DNA of 64,000 nucleotides from Candidatus Proruminimicrobium quisquiliarum. Its GTDB lineage: Bacteria; Elusimicrobiota; Endomicrobiia; Endomicrobiales; Endomicrobiaceae. The notes below the pieces were generated by a model. That model had not been told where the DNA came from. It was given only the letters and a program-made list of their open reading frames with translations, and did no database searches. The stretch spans positions 1 through 64,000 of the forward strand of contig JAHDRN010000005.1 of NCBI GenBank assembly GCA_018433245.1, read 5' to 3'. Position 1 is the first letter of the stretch; the number at the start of each line of letters is the position of its first letter. Shown in pieces: positions 36,291 to 49,400 of this stretch. Position numbers and translations under genes: made by a program.

Positions 36291-37388
36291 CTATTTTGAA
36301 ACATTAAATTTAAATTCTATAATATCGCCGTCTTTGACTTCATAATCTCTGCCTTCGCTTCGCAGATGCCCTGATTCTTTTACGGCTTTTTCGCCGCCCA
36401 ATTTAAAAATATCGTCAAACGTCATAACTTCGGCTCTTATAAAACCTTTTTCAAAATCAGTATGAATCACGCCTGCCGCCTGAGGCGCTAAAAAACCTTT
36501 TTTAATAGTCCATGCCCTGCATTCATCTTCTCCTGCCGTAAGATATGTTATAAGACCGAGAAGATTATAGCTTGCTTTTATTAAACGGTTAAGTCCCGGT
36601 TCGGTTAAACCGAGATCGGATAAAAAAGTCTGTCTGTCGGAATCTGACAGTTCCGAAAGTTCGGCCTCTATTTTTGCACATATAGGTATTGACTGGGCGC
36701 CTTCTTCAGCGGCTCTTTTTTCTACTATATCGGTAAATTTATTTTTCATTGAAGGCAGATCGCTTTCCGCCACATTGCATGCATATATTACCGGTTTTGC
36801 CGTTATTAAAAAAAAGTTTTTCACCATTTCTGTTTCTTCATCATTTAATTCAAGAGTTCTTATAGCTTTGCCGTCATCAAGATGTTTTTTTACTTTTTCG
36901 GCAAGTTCTTTTTCCGCAATTATTTTTTTGTCTTTAGATTTTGAATCTTTCTGCAGTTTATCAATTTTTTTTGTCATTGTTTCAAGATCTGAAAGAAGCA
37001 ATTCGGTTTCTATTATTTCAATGTCTCTCAACGGGTCAATTTTGCCTTCAACATGCGCAATATCGCCGTTTTCAAAACATCTTACCACGTGCACTATGGC
37101 CGCCGTTTCCCTTATATGTGATAAAAATTGGTTGCCGAGTCCTTCGCCTTTTGAGGCTCCTTTTACAAGACCGGCTATATCAACAAAATCAACTGTTGCA
37201 TAAACTTTCCTTTTTGATTTATAAAGATTCTCAAGAAAATCAAGCCTTTTATCGGGAACTGCCACCACTCCCACATTAGGTTCTATCGTGCAGAACGGAT
37301 AGTTTGCGCATTCAGCGCCTGCTTTCGTTATAGCGTTAAATAACGTTGATTTACCAACATTAGGAAGCCCGACTATGCCAAGTTTCAT
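36291..37388 (-). CDS. ychF: Ribosome-binding P-loop ATPase YchF (OLA1 family)
   Basis: 365 residues. GLPNVGKST at 6-14, DIAGLVKGASKGEGLGNQFL as the G2/G3 region, and a C-terminal TGS-like domain with IHTDFEKGFIRAEV. The NxxE form of the G4 site (NVAE) fits the known ATP preference. AGAGG precedes the ATG. It is almost contiguous with ribF. Confidence 0.95.
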   Translation of the reverse strand: MKLGIVGLPNVGKSTLFNAITKAGAECANYPFCTIEPNVGVVAVPDKRLDFLENLYKSKRKVYATVDFVDIAGLVKGASKGEGLGNQFLSHIRETAAIVHVVRCFENGDIAHVEGKIDPLRDIEIIETELLLSDLETMTKKIDKLQKDSKSKDKKIIAEKELAEKVKKHLDDGKAIRTLELNDEETEMVKNFFLITAKPVIYACNVAESDLPSMKNKFTDIVEKRAAEEGAQSIPICAKIEAELSELSDSDRQTFLSDLGLTEPGLNRLIKASYNLLGLITYLTAGEDECRAWTIKKGFLAPQAAGVIHTDFEKGFIRAEVMTFDDIFKLGGEKAVKESGHLRSEGRDYEVKDGDIIEFKFNVSK

Positions 37389-37405
37389 ATTTGCCTCTTA
37401 AAAAT

Positions 37406-37444
37406 AAAATAGTGCTTTTATTATACAAATAAAAACACTATTTT
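37406..37444 (-). terminator. Terminator-like inverted repeat after the giant gene
   Basis: A 9-bp perfect outer stem (AAAATAGTG with CACTATTTT), extended by a further AT-rich stem after one mismatch, lies between the giant gene stop and ychF. In the minus direction it ends in a T-rich tract. Confidence 0.6.
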
Positions 37445-37459
37445 AAAAATATAACAGTC

Positions 37460-40400
37460 TTATGCCGACATTAACATTGTTTTGATATGTTTAATATCAA
37501 TATCGCCGCCTGCGGGAATTATACGTTCTTCGTCATCAATATAAGGGAACGGAAGTATTCCCATTTCCATTTCGCCTATTTTTGCGGTTACGGACAAATA
37601 TCCGTTGAATTTATCTCTGACAACCGAATCGGTATTTATTCTGTCAATTATCATTGAAAGAATAACGGCGGAATCTATCTTGCCGTCATATTTTGAATCT
37701 ATGCAGAAAACTGAAATATTACCGTCTGTTTTTTTGAGATAAACATGTATGGCTTCGTCTTGCTGAAGAGGATTTGCCATATTAAATAAGATTTCGCTTC
37801 CTGCCGGCATATCTTCAAATGATATCGCCGCCATTTGCTTGACTTCCTTTTCTTCAATAGCCGGAGTTATATCCGGTTTTGCCTGTACAGCGTCTTCAAG
37901 CGTAGTAATCGGTCTTCTCTGCAATATATAAATTTCACCATCTTTTATTCCGTATTCTATATCTACCGGATAGCCCGCATCCTTTTCAAGAACATTTACT
38001 ATATCCATTAATGTTTTTACAGTTTCTGCCGATAAAACTCTGTCTTTTGCACCTTCCGTTACGACTTCCTGGCTTGTTCCGTTGGCCGTAGCCACTATTT
38101 TTGAATATTTGTCTGCAACCGAATATTCAATAATCTCTCCGCTTGTAGTTTCAACTTCAACCGTATCCGGAGTAATTATGCCCGATACTATTCCTTCTCC
38201 GAGACCATAGACTCCTTCAATAATAGTATTGCCGTATTTATTTCTGCTGAATATAACTCCGGCTTTATCCACGTTTATCATTTCCTGTATTAAAACCGCA
38301 GGTTTAACAATCTGTCCGGTTTTTATCATATATTCAATACATCTGTCGGAATAAAAAGATTTCCAGCATTCCTGAATATTTTCAAAGACATCCGCGTAGG
38401 AGACGTTTAATTTTGTTTCTCCCATTCCGGCAAAAGCTTTATTTTCACTGTCTTCGCCGACTCCGGAAGACCTGACCGAATATCTTGCCCCTTGCCGTAA
38501 AGCCGATTTCATTTTACCTTCTATTACTTTTTGCATAAAAGTCTGTTTTTTATCTTTTGAACCATCTATAAGTTTTTGTATTTTTTTTGCAACCTGTTTT
38601 GCAGCCGTCTCATTTTTTGTTTTTACGGCAAGTTCAAAATCCGCGGTTAATTGTCTGTATTCTTCATTTTGTCCGGTCTCGCTGAAAAACATATAAAGAA
38701 CATTGGCACTTATACCTACTCCCGCCGGAACTTTTACTCCTTTTATTTTTGACAAAAGCCTGTAAATCAAGGCAAGTTCCGTAGTTTTGGAACCGAATCT
38801 GTAAGCGTCTCCGGCCGATATTTCGCTAAAACCGCATATTTCGGAATCTATGCTTATTTTCTTATTGGACTGATACTCCGTTACTATGTTTTCCAAAACC
38901 AAAACAAGATTCTTAATTTCGCTTCTTTTTTCCGCCAAGTCTTCTCTCTTTTCGCTTTCGGGAATAAAGTAACGGTATACGGATATCTGATGAAGCAGTT
39001 TGACAATATTTTCTATATCCGAAGCATTCAATTTCTTTTTTGAAGCAAGAGTTTTACCGGTTTCTATAATATCGGTAACATATTCCAGAAGACCGTCTTT
39101 TATTTTTTCCTGAGCCGATGCGACATCTTTTTTTAAAGCATTTATATCTTCTCTGTTTTCAATAGTTTTTATGTAATTAAGTTTATCGTTTAATCCCGTT
39201 ATAATCCCGTAACTTATATTTATATTGTCTATATTCTCCAAATTTTTAAGAGATTCGGATATATTTCTTACTTTGTTTTTGACGTAAACGACATTAAGTT
39301 CTTTTACTTTTTGCCTTACGGCTTCCGGCAATGAACTGTCAAATAAAACAAACATTATTTCTTCAAGTTCTTTATCGCCTATTGTCTGGAAATAAATATA
39401 TTCAACAAGTTTTCTTATGTTTTCGTTATCTTTATTTTCACCGAAGAATGTTTTTATTGCTTTGATATCCTTCGTTTCTATATACCTCTGCAATTGGTCA
39501 AGAAGACGCGGGGCAATGTCGTTAAACAAAAGAATCCGGCCCGTTTCTCCGTTGACAAGAACTTTTGTTCCTTCCTTAAGCATAACCGTATTTTCTTTTA
39601 CTTTTCTGACATTAAATCCTTTTATTTCTTCCGCCGCTTCTTCATAAGTGTAGTACTTTACCTCAACGCTTCCGTCATTCCATGAAGCGCCGTTAAGCAC
39701 AACCGAAGGTTTTTTTAATTCTCTGGTTGTTATCGCAGCGTGGCTAAGAGTACCGCCGCCGGTCGTTATAACCGCTTTTACCGATTCTATCGCCTTTACG
39801 TCATCCGGAACAGTGAATTTAACAAGCAGAATATCTCCTGAACCGGCGTTCTTTCTGTCAAAAGTAATATTACCGGCCACGTAAGTTCCTTTACCGTCGG
39901 ACGTTCCCGTGCACAAAACTTCAGGGCTGTCGGTATTTTGAATCTGGGCAGACAAGAAACTTTTTATTCTTTCTCTTTCTTTTGTCCCTATCAATTCCTG
40001 TTCTGATGAAATTTTATATCCTTCTCCGTTCAGCACCGCAGTAAGTTTGGCTTCCGTAAGTTTCTCGCGTCCGGCTGCGGATATAATTTCCGTCTGAGCG
40101 TATTTCAATCTTCTTGTGTAAGGATTCATCAGCCCCCTGACGGATAAAGTTTCTCCGTTAGATAATTTAACGTTGCCGGTAACAAACATCAGATTGCCTA
40201 TAAAACCTATTGTTTTAAAACTGAATTTTGATCTGCTTATGAGATTTATAATTCTGCTCTGTTTTAACGCATCGTATTCATCTTCCAAAATGGCATTAAC
40301 AAGCTGTTCTATAATATCATAATTAACATTCTTTACAAGATATCCGTTTTCATCAAAAGAGATACGCCCTTCACCATAAGCCTGTTCTATTGGTTTATTA

Positions 40401-43400
40401 AAATATTTATCAATGAAACTTTGGTCAAATTCATAATATCTTCTTGATCCGTCGTATGCTTTTTCAATACCGAGATACTCAAAAACTTCGTCAAATATTT
40501 GTTTTGCCGACGAAAAACTCGGTTTAGGAAATCTTTCCGTCATTGTATTGTCTCTGAATGCCGTTCTTCCGTTGGACACATAAGAGTATCCGTACCATAT
40601 TTCTCCCGCCATAAATTTATCTACAAGTTTAGCCAATGTTTCCAGATAAGAACCTTCCGAATATCTGTCGGCCAATTCTTCAAGTTCCATATCAAGATTA
40701 GTCGAATGTTTATACAATAAAACCGCTCTGGCAGCTATTTCCGCGATATCTGTTTCCTCATTTAATCCGAAATCTTTATTCAATACGGCCTTCAGTCCGC
40801 ATGTTCCGGGTTTTTTATCTGAAAAATCTTCTTCCGTATCGGAAACGACATCAAATCCGAGCCTTGTCAAAACTTGGCTGAAATAACGTACTCTCTCCGC
40901 ATACCCGGATTTTCTTCCGTTTTCATTGTAATAAATAGAAATCCCTCTGTCTTTTTCTCCGAAATTTATAAAAATATCAACGCTGTGAGCAAATAATCTT
41001 GTCGTCCATACAAGAATGTCGTCTCTAAAAACAAAATCGTCAATGCTTACCCTGTCTGATGCCAGTCTTGTAAGAAAACTTTGTATATCTCTGTTCATTT
41101 TTCCGGAATCGGACAAATCATACGCTAAAATTGAAGTATTATCGCGTATAAATCTTGACGTGCGAATATCTCCTTTATCCATACCGCTTATACTTTTAAC
41201 TTTTTGTTTAAAATCAAGAATGCTCGTTTGATGTATGGCGTTTATCAAAGTGTGAATCTCTTCAATAGAGGATATAGAATCTTCATTCCATTTGGAAAGA
41301 GCAGCCTGTTTTTTTATCGTACCCGGGTCAATATCCCCGTTAGGAATTGAACTCAGTATTTTTTCAAGAGCCGCTTCGGCGGCAGCGCCGTGTTCTGAAT
41401 TAATTTTTTTCAATATCTGTATCATTCTGGCTACAATTTCAACGGTTTTATCAAAATCTTTTCTTGCAGAACGGTCATTTAATTTTTTCATCCTTTCAAG
41501 CACGATTACGTTATATTTGAGAATGTCCTGCAAACTGTCAAAATCTTCGGTCATTGCCGCAACTTCTTTATTTTTTTTATTTACACGGCCTCTGTTTTCC
41601 ATGAAAACAGGAGATTTGGATTTGAGTTTCTCTTTTGCAATGAGAGATTTCGGAAGTCTGGATACCAGCGGAGTAAAATCAAAATTTTCCGCATACGATT
41701 CGCCGTATCCCGTTCGTCCGTAAATATTTTCAAAGTATACGGTTGATTCCTGTAATAAAGCATCAATATTTAAATCGGCGTATATCTTGTTGATTTTTGC
41801 TATATTTAAAACTTTATCGTCGTTAAATTCCTGATACGATAATGAGGCGGTACGGCCCAATGTAATCGCGGCAGTTTTACGCGTTTCAATATCGGCATCA
41901 GGATTTTCGGCAATTTCAAATAAGTTTTTTATTAAAGCCAAAGCTATTTTCTCGCCGTTAACACCCGATAAATAAAGTCTCAAACATAATTTTTCAAATA
42001 TAAGGTTATTTATAGATTTAAGTATTAATTCCGTCATTTTTTTTGAATAAACGATTTTTTCGTCATTCGGCAGATAAGGAACTGCCGATTTGCCCGATTT
42101 ATTTAATGCTTCTATAAACACAGCAAAAGTCTGTTCATTAAACCCGAGTTCATCAAACAAATATCTGTAAACTCCAATATTATCCGGAACATTTTCGGCA
42201 AGTTTTCTGAAAATATTTAATATCTCATTTTCTGTTTTTATATATTCTTGGCTGTTTTTATCATATTTTTTTACGGAATTATGCATCATAACAGCCATCT
42301 TGCATATATATTCGCAAACTCTGTCATTTGTTCTTGCGCCGTCTTTAAAATTCGACGCTTTTGCGACAAATAATAAATATGACATAACAGTATTAAAAGC
42401 GTCTGTCATATTTTTAGAATACAATTTATTGGACAACAAGGATAATTCTCTGAGAGTTTTTTCGTTAACCATTTTTGTTTTTAAAACTATTTGTTCGCAA
42501 ACCGGCATAACGGCTTTGATAATTTCTGCCGATTCATCTGTTTCTCCGGATTCTGCAAGCCTGTCCGTTAAAGCGATTAATTCCTGTATCTGGCTGTCGG
42601 CTATTTGGGCGGTTGAAGGATTTATAACGTCGTACAATGAATTTAAATTTCTAACTGCCGATTCTTTTTTATTATTTAATTCTTCATCCTGCAGTTTGAT
42701 ATCTTTTAACATCTCAATTGTTTTCAGAAGTCCTTTAAGCATATCACGGTCAACGCCCGGACTTGCAAACGATAAATAATAATCTCTCAAATCATTATAT
42801 TCTTTTATAATATCTCTGAGTCCCCATGGCATTTCTTTGTTATCTATAAAATTGAGTTCATATAATACTTTTGTTATTTCAAGCGCATTTTTTTTGTCTG
42901 TTGAATATGCAACTTCAAATATCTTTATCGCGGCAGATCTCAAATTTGAATATTGGTTATTTGCCCACATATCCGAATATAACGGTGCGCTTGCGCTTAT
43001 TTTTTCTTTTTCAATTTTTAACATATCGGCAAATTCAGACACCAATAATCTGCCGGTTTGAGGATTTCTTACAACGGTGGCCAAAGGTACAAGCTGTAAA
43101 AAATAAGAATCTTTAGGACCGCCAAATATCGCTTGTAATTTTATTAACTGTTCAAAAATAATATTATTCTTTTCTTGCGCCGGAGTTTCAGGCGTAATTT
43201 TTGATAAAATGTCAATAATTTCTGAAATATCATTTTGAAATCTGTATACCTTTATATTTTTCAAATAATTTATCAAATCAAGAATTATTGCCGTATCAAA
43301 ATCAGGGAAATTTTCAGGGTCTTTCAATAAAGAATCAGGCGCAAAGTTATCTTCAAAAATACGGTTAATTAAAGCCGTAACCTTAATTTTAAGTTCGTAA

Positions 43401-46400
43401 CCGGCGTATGGATCGGGCAATTCCTCGGAAACAAGGCTTGGAGCAAGTTCCTCAAATGTTATAATTTTTTCTTCAGAAACTCCCATTTTTATCAATGCGG
43501 TCTTATGTCTTTTTCCGGCAGCTATGAAATAATCCGATTTTAAATGTTCAAGGGTAAGATTGGAAGACCTGAAACTTTTTATAATATCATCCGGAACTCC
43601 GTATTTTTCTAATTCGGCGACATATTCCGGTTTTAAAGACGCACCCAAATGAGACGAGTCCGTGTATGTTCCGGCCGATATGGCTTTTATATTAGTTTTA
43701 CCGTTTTTTATCATCAATGATTTGAACAACATTTCCGCAACGGGACTGCGGTCCGTATTTCCGCTGCATACAAAGCATATAGTTTTTGAATTATTTTCAA
43801 GAATATCTTTTTTAAGGCGTTTTATCTTTTCAACGGCGCGAGTTCTTTCTTGTTCGCCGTCTTTTAAAATTTCGGCGGCAGGTTTTTTTATTTTGCCCTC
43901 AAGAGCAAATTTATTGTATACGGCGTGCGTCACCGTAGCGACAATCAAAGCGGCAAAATTAATCCAAAAAAACGGAAGTATTGAAGATAAACAAACATAT
44001 ACTAAAACATAAAATCCCGTAAACAAAACGGAAGGGACAACAAAGCTTTTCCAGTCTCTTATTTGAGTCTGCGGTGATTTTTTAGCCGTGATTTTATCTG
44101 CAAGCGTGTGTGCGTATGAAAACGCAAATACTGACACCGCAGCGGTTATTGCAATCGGAACTGCGGACAAAGGATTTGCCGCTATAATACCCAAAGCAAA
44201 GAAAGGAATAAATCTGAATATCAGCTCCTCAATCGCAGGTACGGCAAAAACCGTTATATTTCTGTAAAGTTTATCACTTTTGATTTTTATCTTTCTTAAA
44301 AATGAATCAGCAACTGACTGAACCGTTAAAACAGCTTCTTCAAGCTCACGTTTTGCTTCGGATTCGTTTATTTTACCGTTAAAAGCCGTATCAGCCCTTC
44401 TCTGAAGTATAAATATATTGTCTTTTGAATCAATTGCAAATTCAACGTCAATCGGATAACCGACTTCCTGTCTCAAAGCATATACAATATCAACCATTTT
44501 CCTTATATTGCTTTCATCCGTTATTCTGTTAATTTTTTCTTTATTTTCAAGTTTTTCAATCTGAATGCCGCCGTGAGGCAGAGCTATTATTTTCTTCTTA
44601 TTCTGCAACGCCCTTCTGTATTCTATTCTGCCGTCTCTGTGAAATACCTTAATTCTGTCAGGATCTATTTTTCCGCTTGCAAGTCCCTCGCCTACTCCGC
44701 GCACTATTTCCATATTGAAATCGCCGTTGGCGTCAGAACTGAATATTACTCCGGCGCTTTTAATATTTTCAACAAATTCCTGAACAAGAACCGCAGGCTT
44801 CACAAATTGTCCGCTTTTGAGCATATATTTAATTGTTTCCTGTTCAAAAAATGATTCCCATACCTCTTTAATATCGGCGTATATATTTTCTTTGTCGCGG
44901 TTTAATTTAGTCTTAGCCATTCCGGCAAACGAATAGTTTGCTCCGTCTTCTCCTATCCCCGAAGACCTGACAGCATATCTTTTTCCGTATTTCAGTTTAC
45001 CGAGATTATCAATATATCCTTTTAATTTTGGGCTGTGCGAATCTTTTATCATTTGAGAAATGATGCCGGCTATTTCTGCGGCTCTTTCAAATTTTGACAT
45101 GTCTTTAGTTTTTATTATGCCGCTTAACTCGGACATCAGAGTTTTAAATTCGTCCAATCTGCCGGCATCTTTAAAAAATATATCCAAAACACCGCTGCTT
45201 ATTCCAAGACCGGCAAGTATTCCGAAATTCCTTCCTGAATTGTTTATCTTGGCAAGTTCAGTTGTTTTTGAACCGAACTTAAATTTATCGTCAGATCCTA
45301 TTTCATCAAAACTCTTTATTTCTTCACTAAGTTCCAAATTCTCCGATACGGCGGAAAAATTATTGCGTATTTTTTCGTCAAGAGCATCCGTTAATTCTTT
45401 TATTCCTTTGTATCCGTAAAAATATTTCCAATACTTTGCCATTTCAACAAGTTTAACGGCAATATCCATATCTCTGCCGGTCAAGCCGCTTTTTTTAAGC
45501 AGTTTATCCGCCGTGTTTTTGAACCCTTCTATATACCGGACGTATTCGGCAAGTATTTCTCTCTTTTTGCCGGCAATTTTGACTTTCAGCTCTTTAACTG
45601 CCGGATTCGCTTTTCTTAAAACTATACTATTGATTTGTTTTTCGGTCGATTTAATCAGCACATACGCTTCTTTAATATCTTCCGTATTTCCGGCGTTGTC
45701 AAACATATTCTGTATCTCTTTAACTTTATTGAGCACATACACAATATTTAATTCGTCTATCTTTTCTCCTATTTTATCGTCATATTCCCATGCGACAAGC
45801 ATACGGAGAATTTCTTTCAATTTCTGGGTTCCCGCAGACTGATAATAAACATATTCTACAAGCTTTCCTATGTTAGGGTCTGATTCGTTGGCTTTTAAAT
45901 AATTTTTTACTCCCTGCACGTCGGAAGCATCTATCATCTTCTGCAATGCATCAAGCCGGCTTTTATTTATTTCATTAAATAAAAGCATTTCTCCTGTTTC
46001 CGGATTTATCAGAACAACGTCTCCCGCTTTTATTCTTACGGTATGTTCTACTGTTTCCCTTATGAAAAATCCGCCTTCGTTGACTACATCTCCCTTATAG
46101 GTGTAGTATCTTAACTCTATTTCATTGTCAGACCATTTACTCTGCAATAAAACAGCAGGTTTATTTTTTTCTCTGGCAACAATGCTGGCATGGCTGTAAA
46201 TTCCGCCGCTTGTAATACAGAATCCGGCAGGGATATCCATTTTTTCAACGCTTTCTTTCATAATCTGCTGCGCTATCCATATACTGTCATGTTTAAGATT
46301 ATTTTCATCATATTCAACTTTTCCGATTACGCTTCCGCCCGTTCCGACAGATAGCCCAATCGCTTTAGCCGTAGGAGTTTCTTTCATAAACGGAGGCTGT

Positions 46401-49400
46401 TCATGAAGAGTGTTTATCGTTTTCTTTTTTTCGGAACCGCTCCTTTCGGCCTGTCTTTCAACTTCGTATCCGTTTTCCTGAAGAATTTGAAGAAGTTCAT
46501 CGTAGTTTAACTCTGTTCTGTTTCCGTATACATCTACATATTCCACAAATGCGCACTGCATTCTCTCTCTTTCAGCGTCAACAACTGCTTTTACGGAAAG
46601 CCAGCCTTCGTACAATTTTATCACTCCGGATTTGGCTATCATACCGCCTATATAACCTTCCGTTCTAAAATTGATTTTTGAATAATCCAAAAGATTTAGA
46701 AGCTGCGCCTGTTTGAAAGACTCATCTCTCTCCCATTCATTTCCGTTTATTATGTCAACTATTTTGGAGGTCGGTCTGTATTTTGCATTAATCTCCAGAA
46801 AACCCGTCTCAGGATTTTTTATTATTTTTCCTTCCACATACATTCTTTCAACATTTTCAATATTTCTGTCGATTCCTTTAAGACCGAAATAATCGTATAC
46901 GGCATTGAATATATCTTTTCCGGTCTTATCTTCTTCATAATAAGAATCATTTAAATCCAGCCCCGTTTGCATTGTTTGTTTCTGTTTTTCATAATCTCTG
47001 ATTACGCTTTCGGGAATCCGGCGGCTGTTTTTTAATACTCTGAAATCTTCAAGCGTCAACTGCGGAATAGCAAATTGATGGTAAAAATTCTTGTCATTAT
47101 CATATTCAAGACCCTGCAGACGAAAATCCAAATCTTTCGTGTCTTCTACTATAGAAAATGCTCTTTTAAAATATTCGGCGTAGAATTCTCCCTTTCTCAG
47201 CGATTCTGAATTCCCGCTTGCCCAAACTGCTTTAAATTCACATAATCCGAGCAATGATTCATTATAATCGGAAACTCTATTGTCAAAACTGGTTATGTCA
47301 AAACCAGCTGTCGCAAATGCTAATGAAAGCATCGTTGTTCTCATAGCGTTGCCGTCGCTTCTGCCGGAATCATAAAATGCGCAAACTATGCTGTCTTCAG
47401 TATTGTCAAAATCCACAAATATTGAAACACTGTGCGCTCCGAGCTTTTTATTGTATAGTATTTTTCCGTCACTTATATAAAGAATCCCGCTTTGTTTTGA
47501 CTCTGCGAGCTTTGCCAGAAAATCCTTTACTTCCGTACGCATTTCTTTTTTAGAAAAATCATATACTTTAAGATAATTTGTAGCAGGATTTACAATAACT
47601 TCCTTTGCACTGTCTTTTTTTATTTCATCGTCTATAAGACTCATAAAAACAGATATTGAAGTCTGATGTACCGCATTAATAAGAGTATGCACAGTATCTA
47701 TTTCTTCAATTTTACCGGCAGTCCATAATTTAAGTTTGTTCTGCAACGTTACATTTTCAGAAGCAAGTCCTCTCTTCATTCGTTCCTTTATTTTATCAAG
47801 AGATTTCTGTGAATCTTCGCCGTATTTATTATATTGAGTATCAAATTTTTTCAAGCCGTCTATCATTCTCTGCAAAAATAAAATTGAATCCAAAAGAGAA
47901 TCTTCATTTCCCCTGTTAAGTTCTGATAATGCAAGGATGTTGTTTTCAAGAATAGCATTAAAAATTTCAAATTTATTTTCGGACTGAACATCGCGGACGG
48001 GAGCTTGTATTTCATGTTTTTTTGTTCTGAAATAAGTTGCCGGAGCTGAAAAACTTTTTATTTTTTCGGTCACGGTGTCCGGAAGCATATTTTGTAACAT
48101 TCTCAAATAATCAGACTTATAAAAAACTCTGTCGTATATAGATATTTTTTCGTTTATTTCCTCATAGGGGATTCCTATAGCATCATAAAACAACTCAAGT
48201 CCCGCATAAGTTTTTATTACATCCGACCAACCGTACGGTATTCTTGAATAAGCCTTATCCCTTCTCATCTCATCGCTGAAAAGTTTTATATTTATTAAAC
48301 GTTTTTCCTGCATTTGTTTCAGCAAAGATAATCCTAATTCGCGATTTATTAAAAAAATACGCGACGATATTTTCAGAAGAAAATCTGTTTTGTTGATTGA
48401 AACAAGAGAACTAGAACTGTATGATTCTTTTTTATCCGCAAGGCAGATTTCAAATATGTAATTAAAGACTGTCAGGGCGAGAGATTCATCTTTAGATGTA
48501 TTTTTTACTAACAAAATAACCGGAATCAAAGCATTAAATATATTTACGTCTGCGTCATGTTTCATAAATTCATTTATAAGATAGTTAACCTGCTCGTCAA
48601 TAATTTTGTATTTTTCTTCAGCCGGGAGTTTTGAGGCGTTTTTTAAAACCGCCACGGTTTTTTCTACAAGACCTTTAATATTTTCATTTTGTTTATAAAA
48701 AGATGTTGTTTGAATGTACTGCAATCTTGAAATTACGTCGTTTAAAGAAAAATTAAAATCAGAAGCATTCCCGTTTTTGACAAAATAATCTGTTTCATTC
48801 TCAGTCAAAACAGGTTCGTCTTTCTCTGTTATAATAATTCCCATACCGTCTTGCGAAATGGCAGTATAAAAGAATTTTGCAAGCTCAAAGCCCGTAATGC
48901 TTCTTAAGGTCGGAAGGTCATTTCTGAAAAAACCTGCTTTGTATGCTTCTCTCAAAACAAATGCCGCTCTTTCAGGATGTCCTGCATATAAACTGTCTGT
49001 CAAATTAAGCAGTCTTATACTATCGGAAACTATAAACATCTTTTTTTGTATTAAGGCATAATCTATTATTTTATCAAACAGAAGGTTTCCGCTCTCGTCT
49101 TTGACATATAGAGAATCCATATAAAATATATTCATTACTGATTTCGCCAAAAGCATCGGACCGCTGAATTCCTCTCCGTTCCCTTTTTCCGCACATGCAA
49201 CCATTATGTCATAGAGATAATTCATTTGTTTGGAATACAAATCATATTTTTCGGCATCCGAAAGTTCATAAGCATTTGACAAATCAGCTCTCATCTTTTT
49301 AATCTGCTCCGTCATGCTTAGTTCGGAACCTTCCATCTTTGGACCATAATTTCTCATCGCATAATCCTGATTTTTGATTATAGAATCCAGATTATCTATA

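Noticed and set aside
41292-41723. Plus-strand open frames inside the giant gene, such as this 143-codon one
   Set aside because: Low-complexity shadows of the minus-strand coding sequence without ribosome sites.
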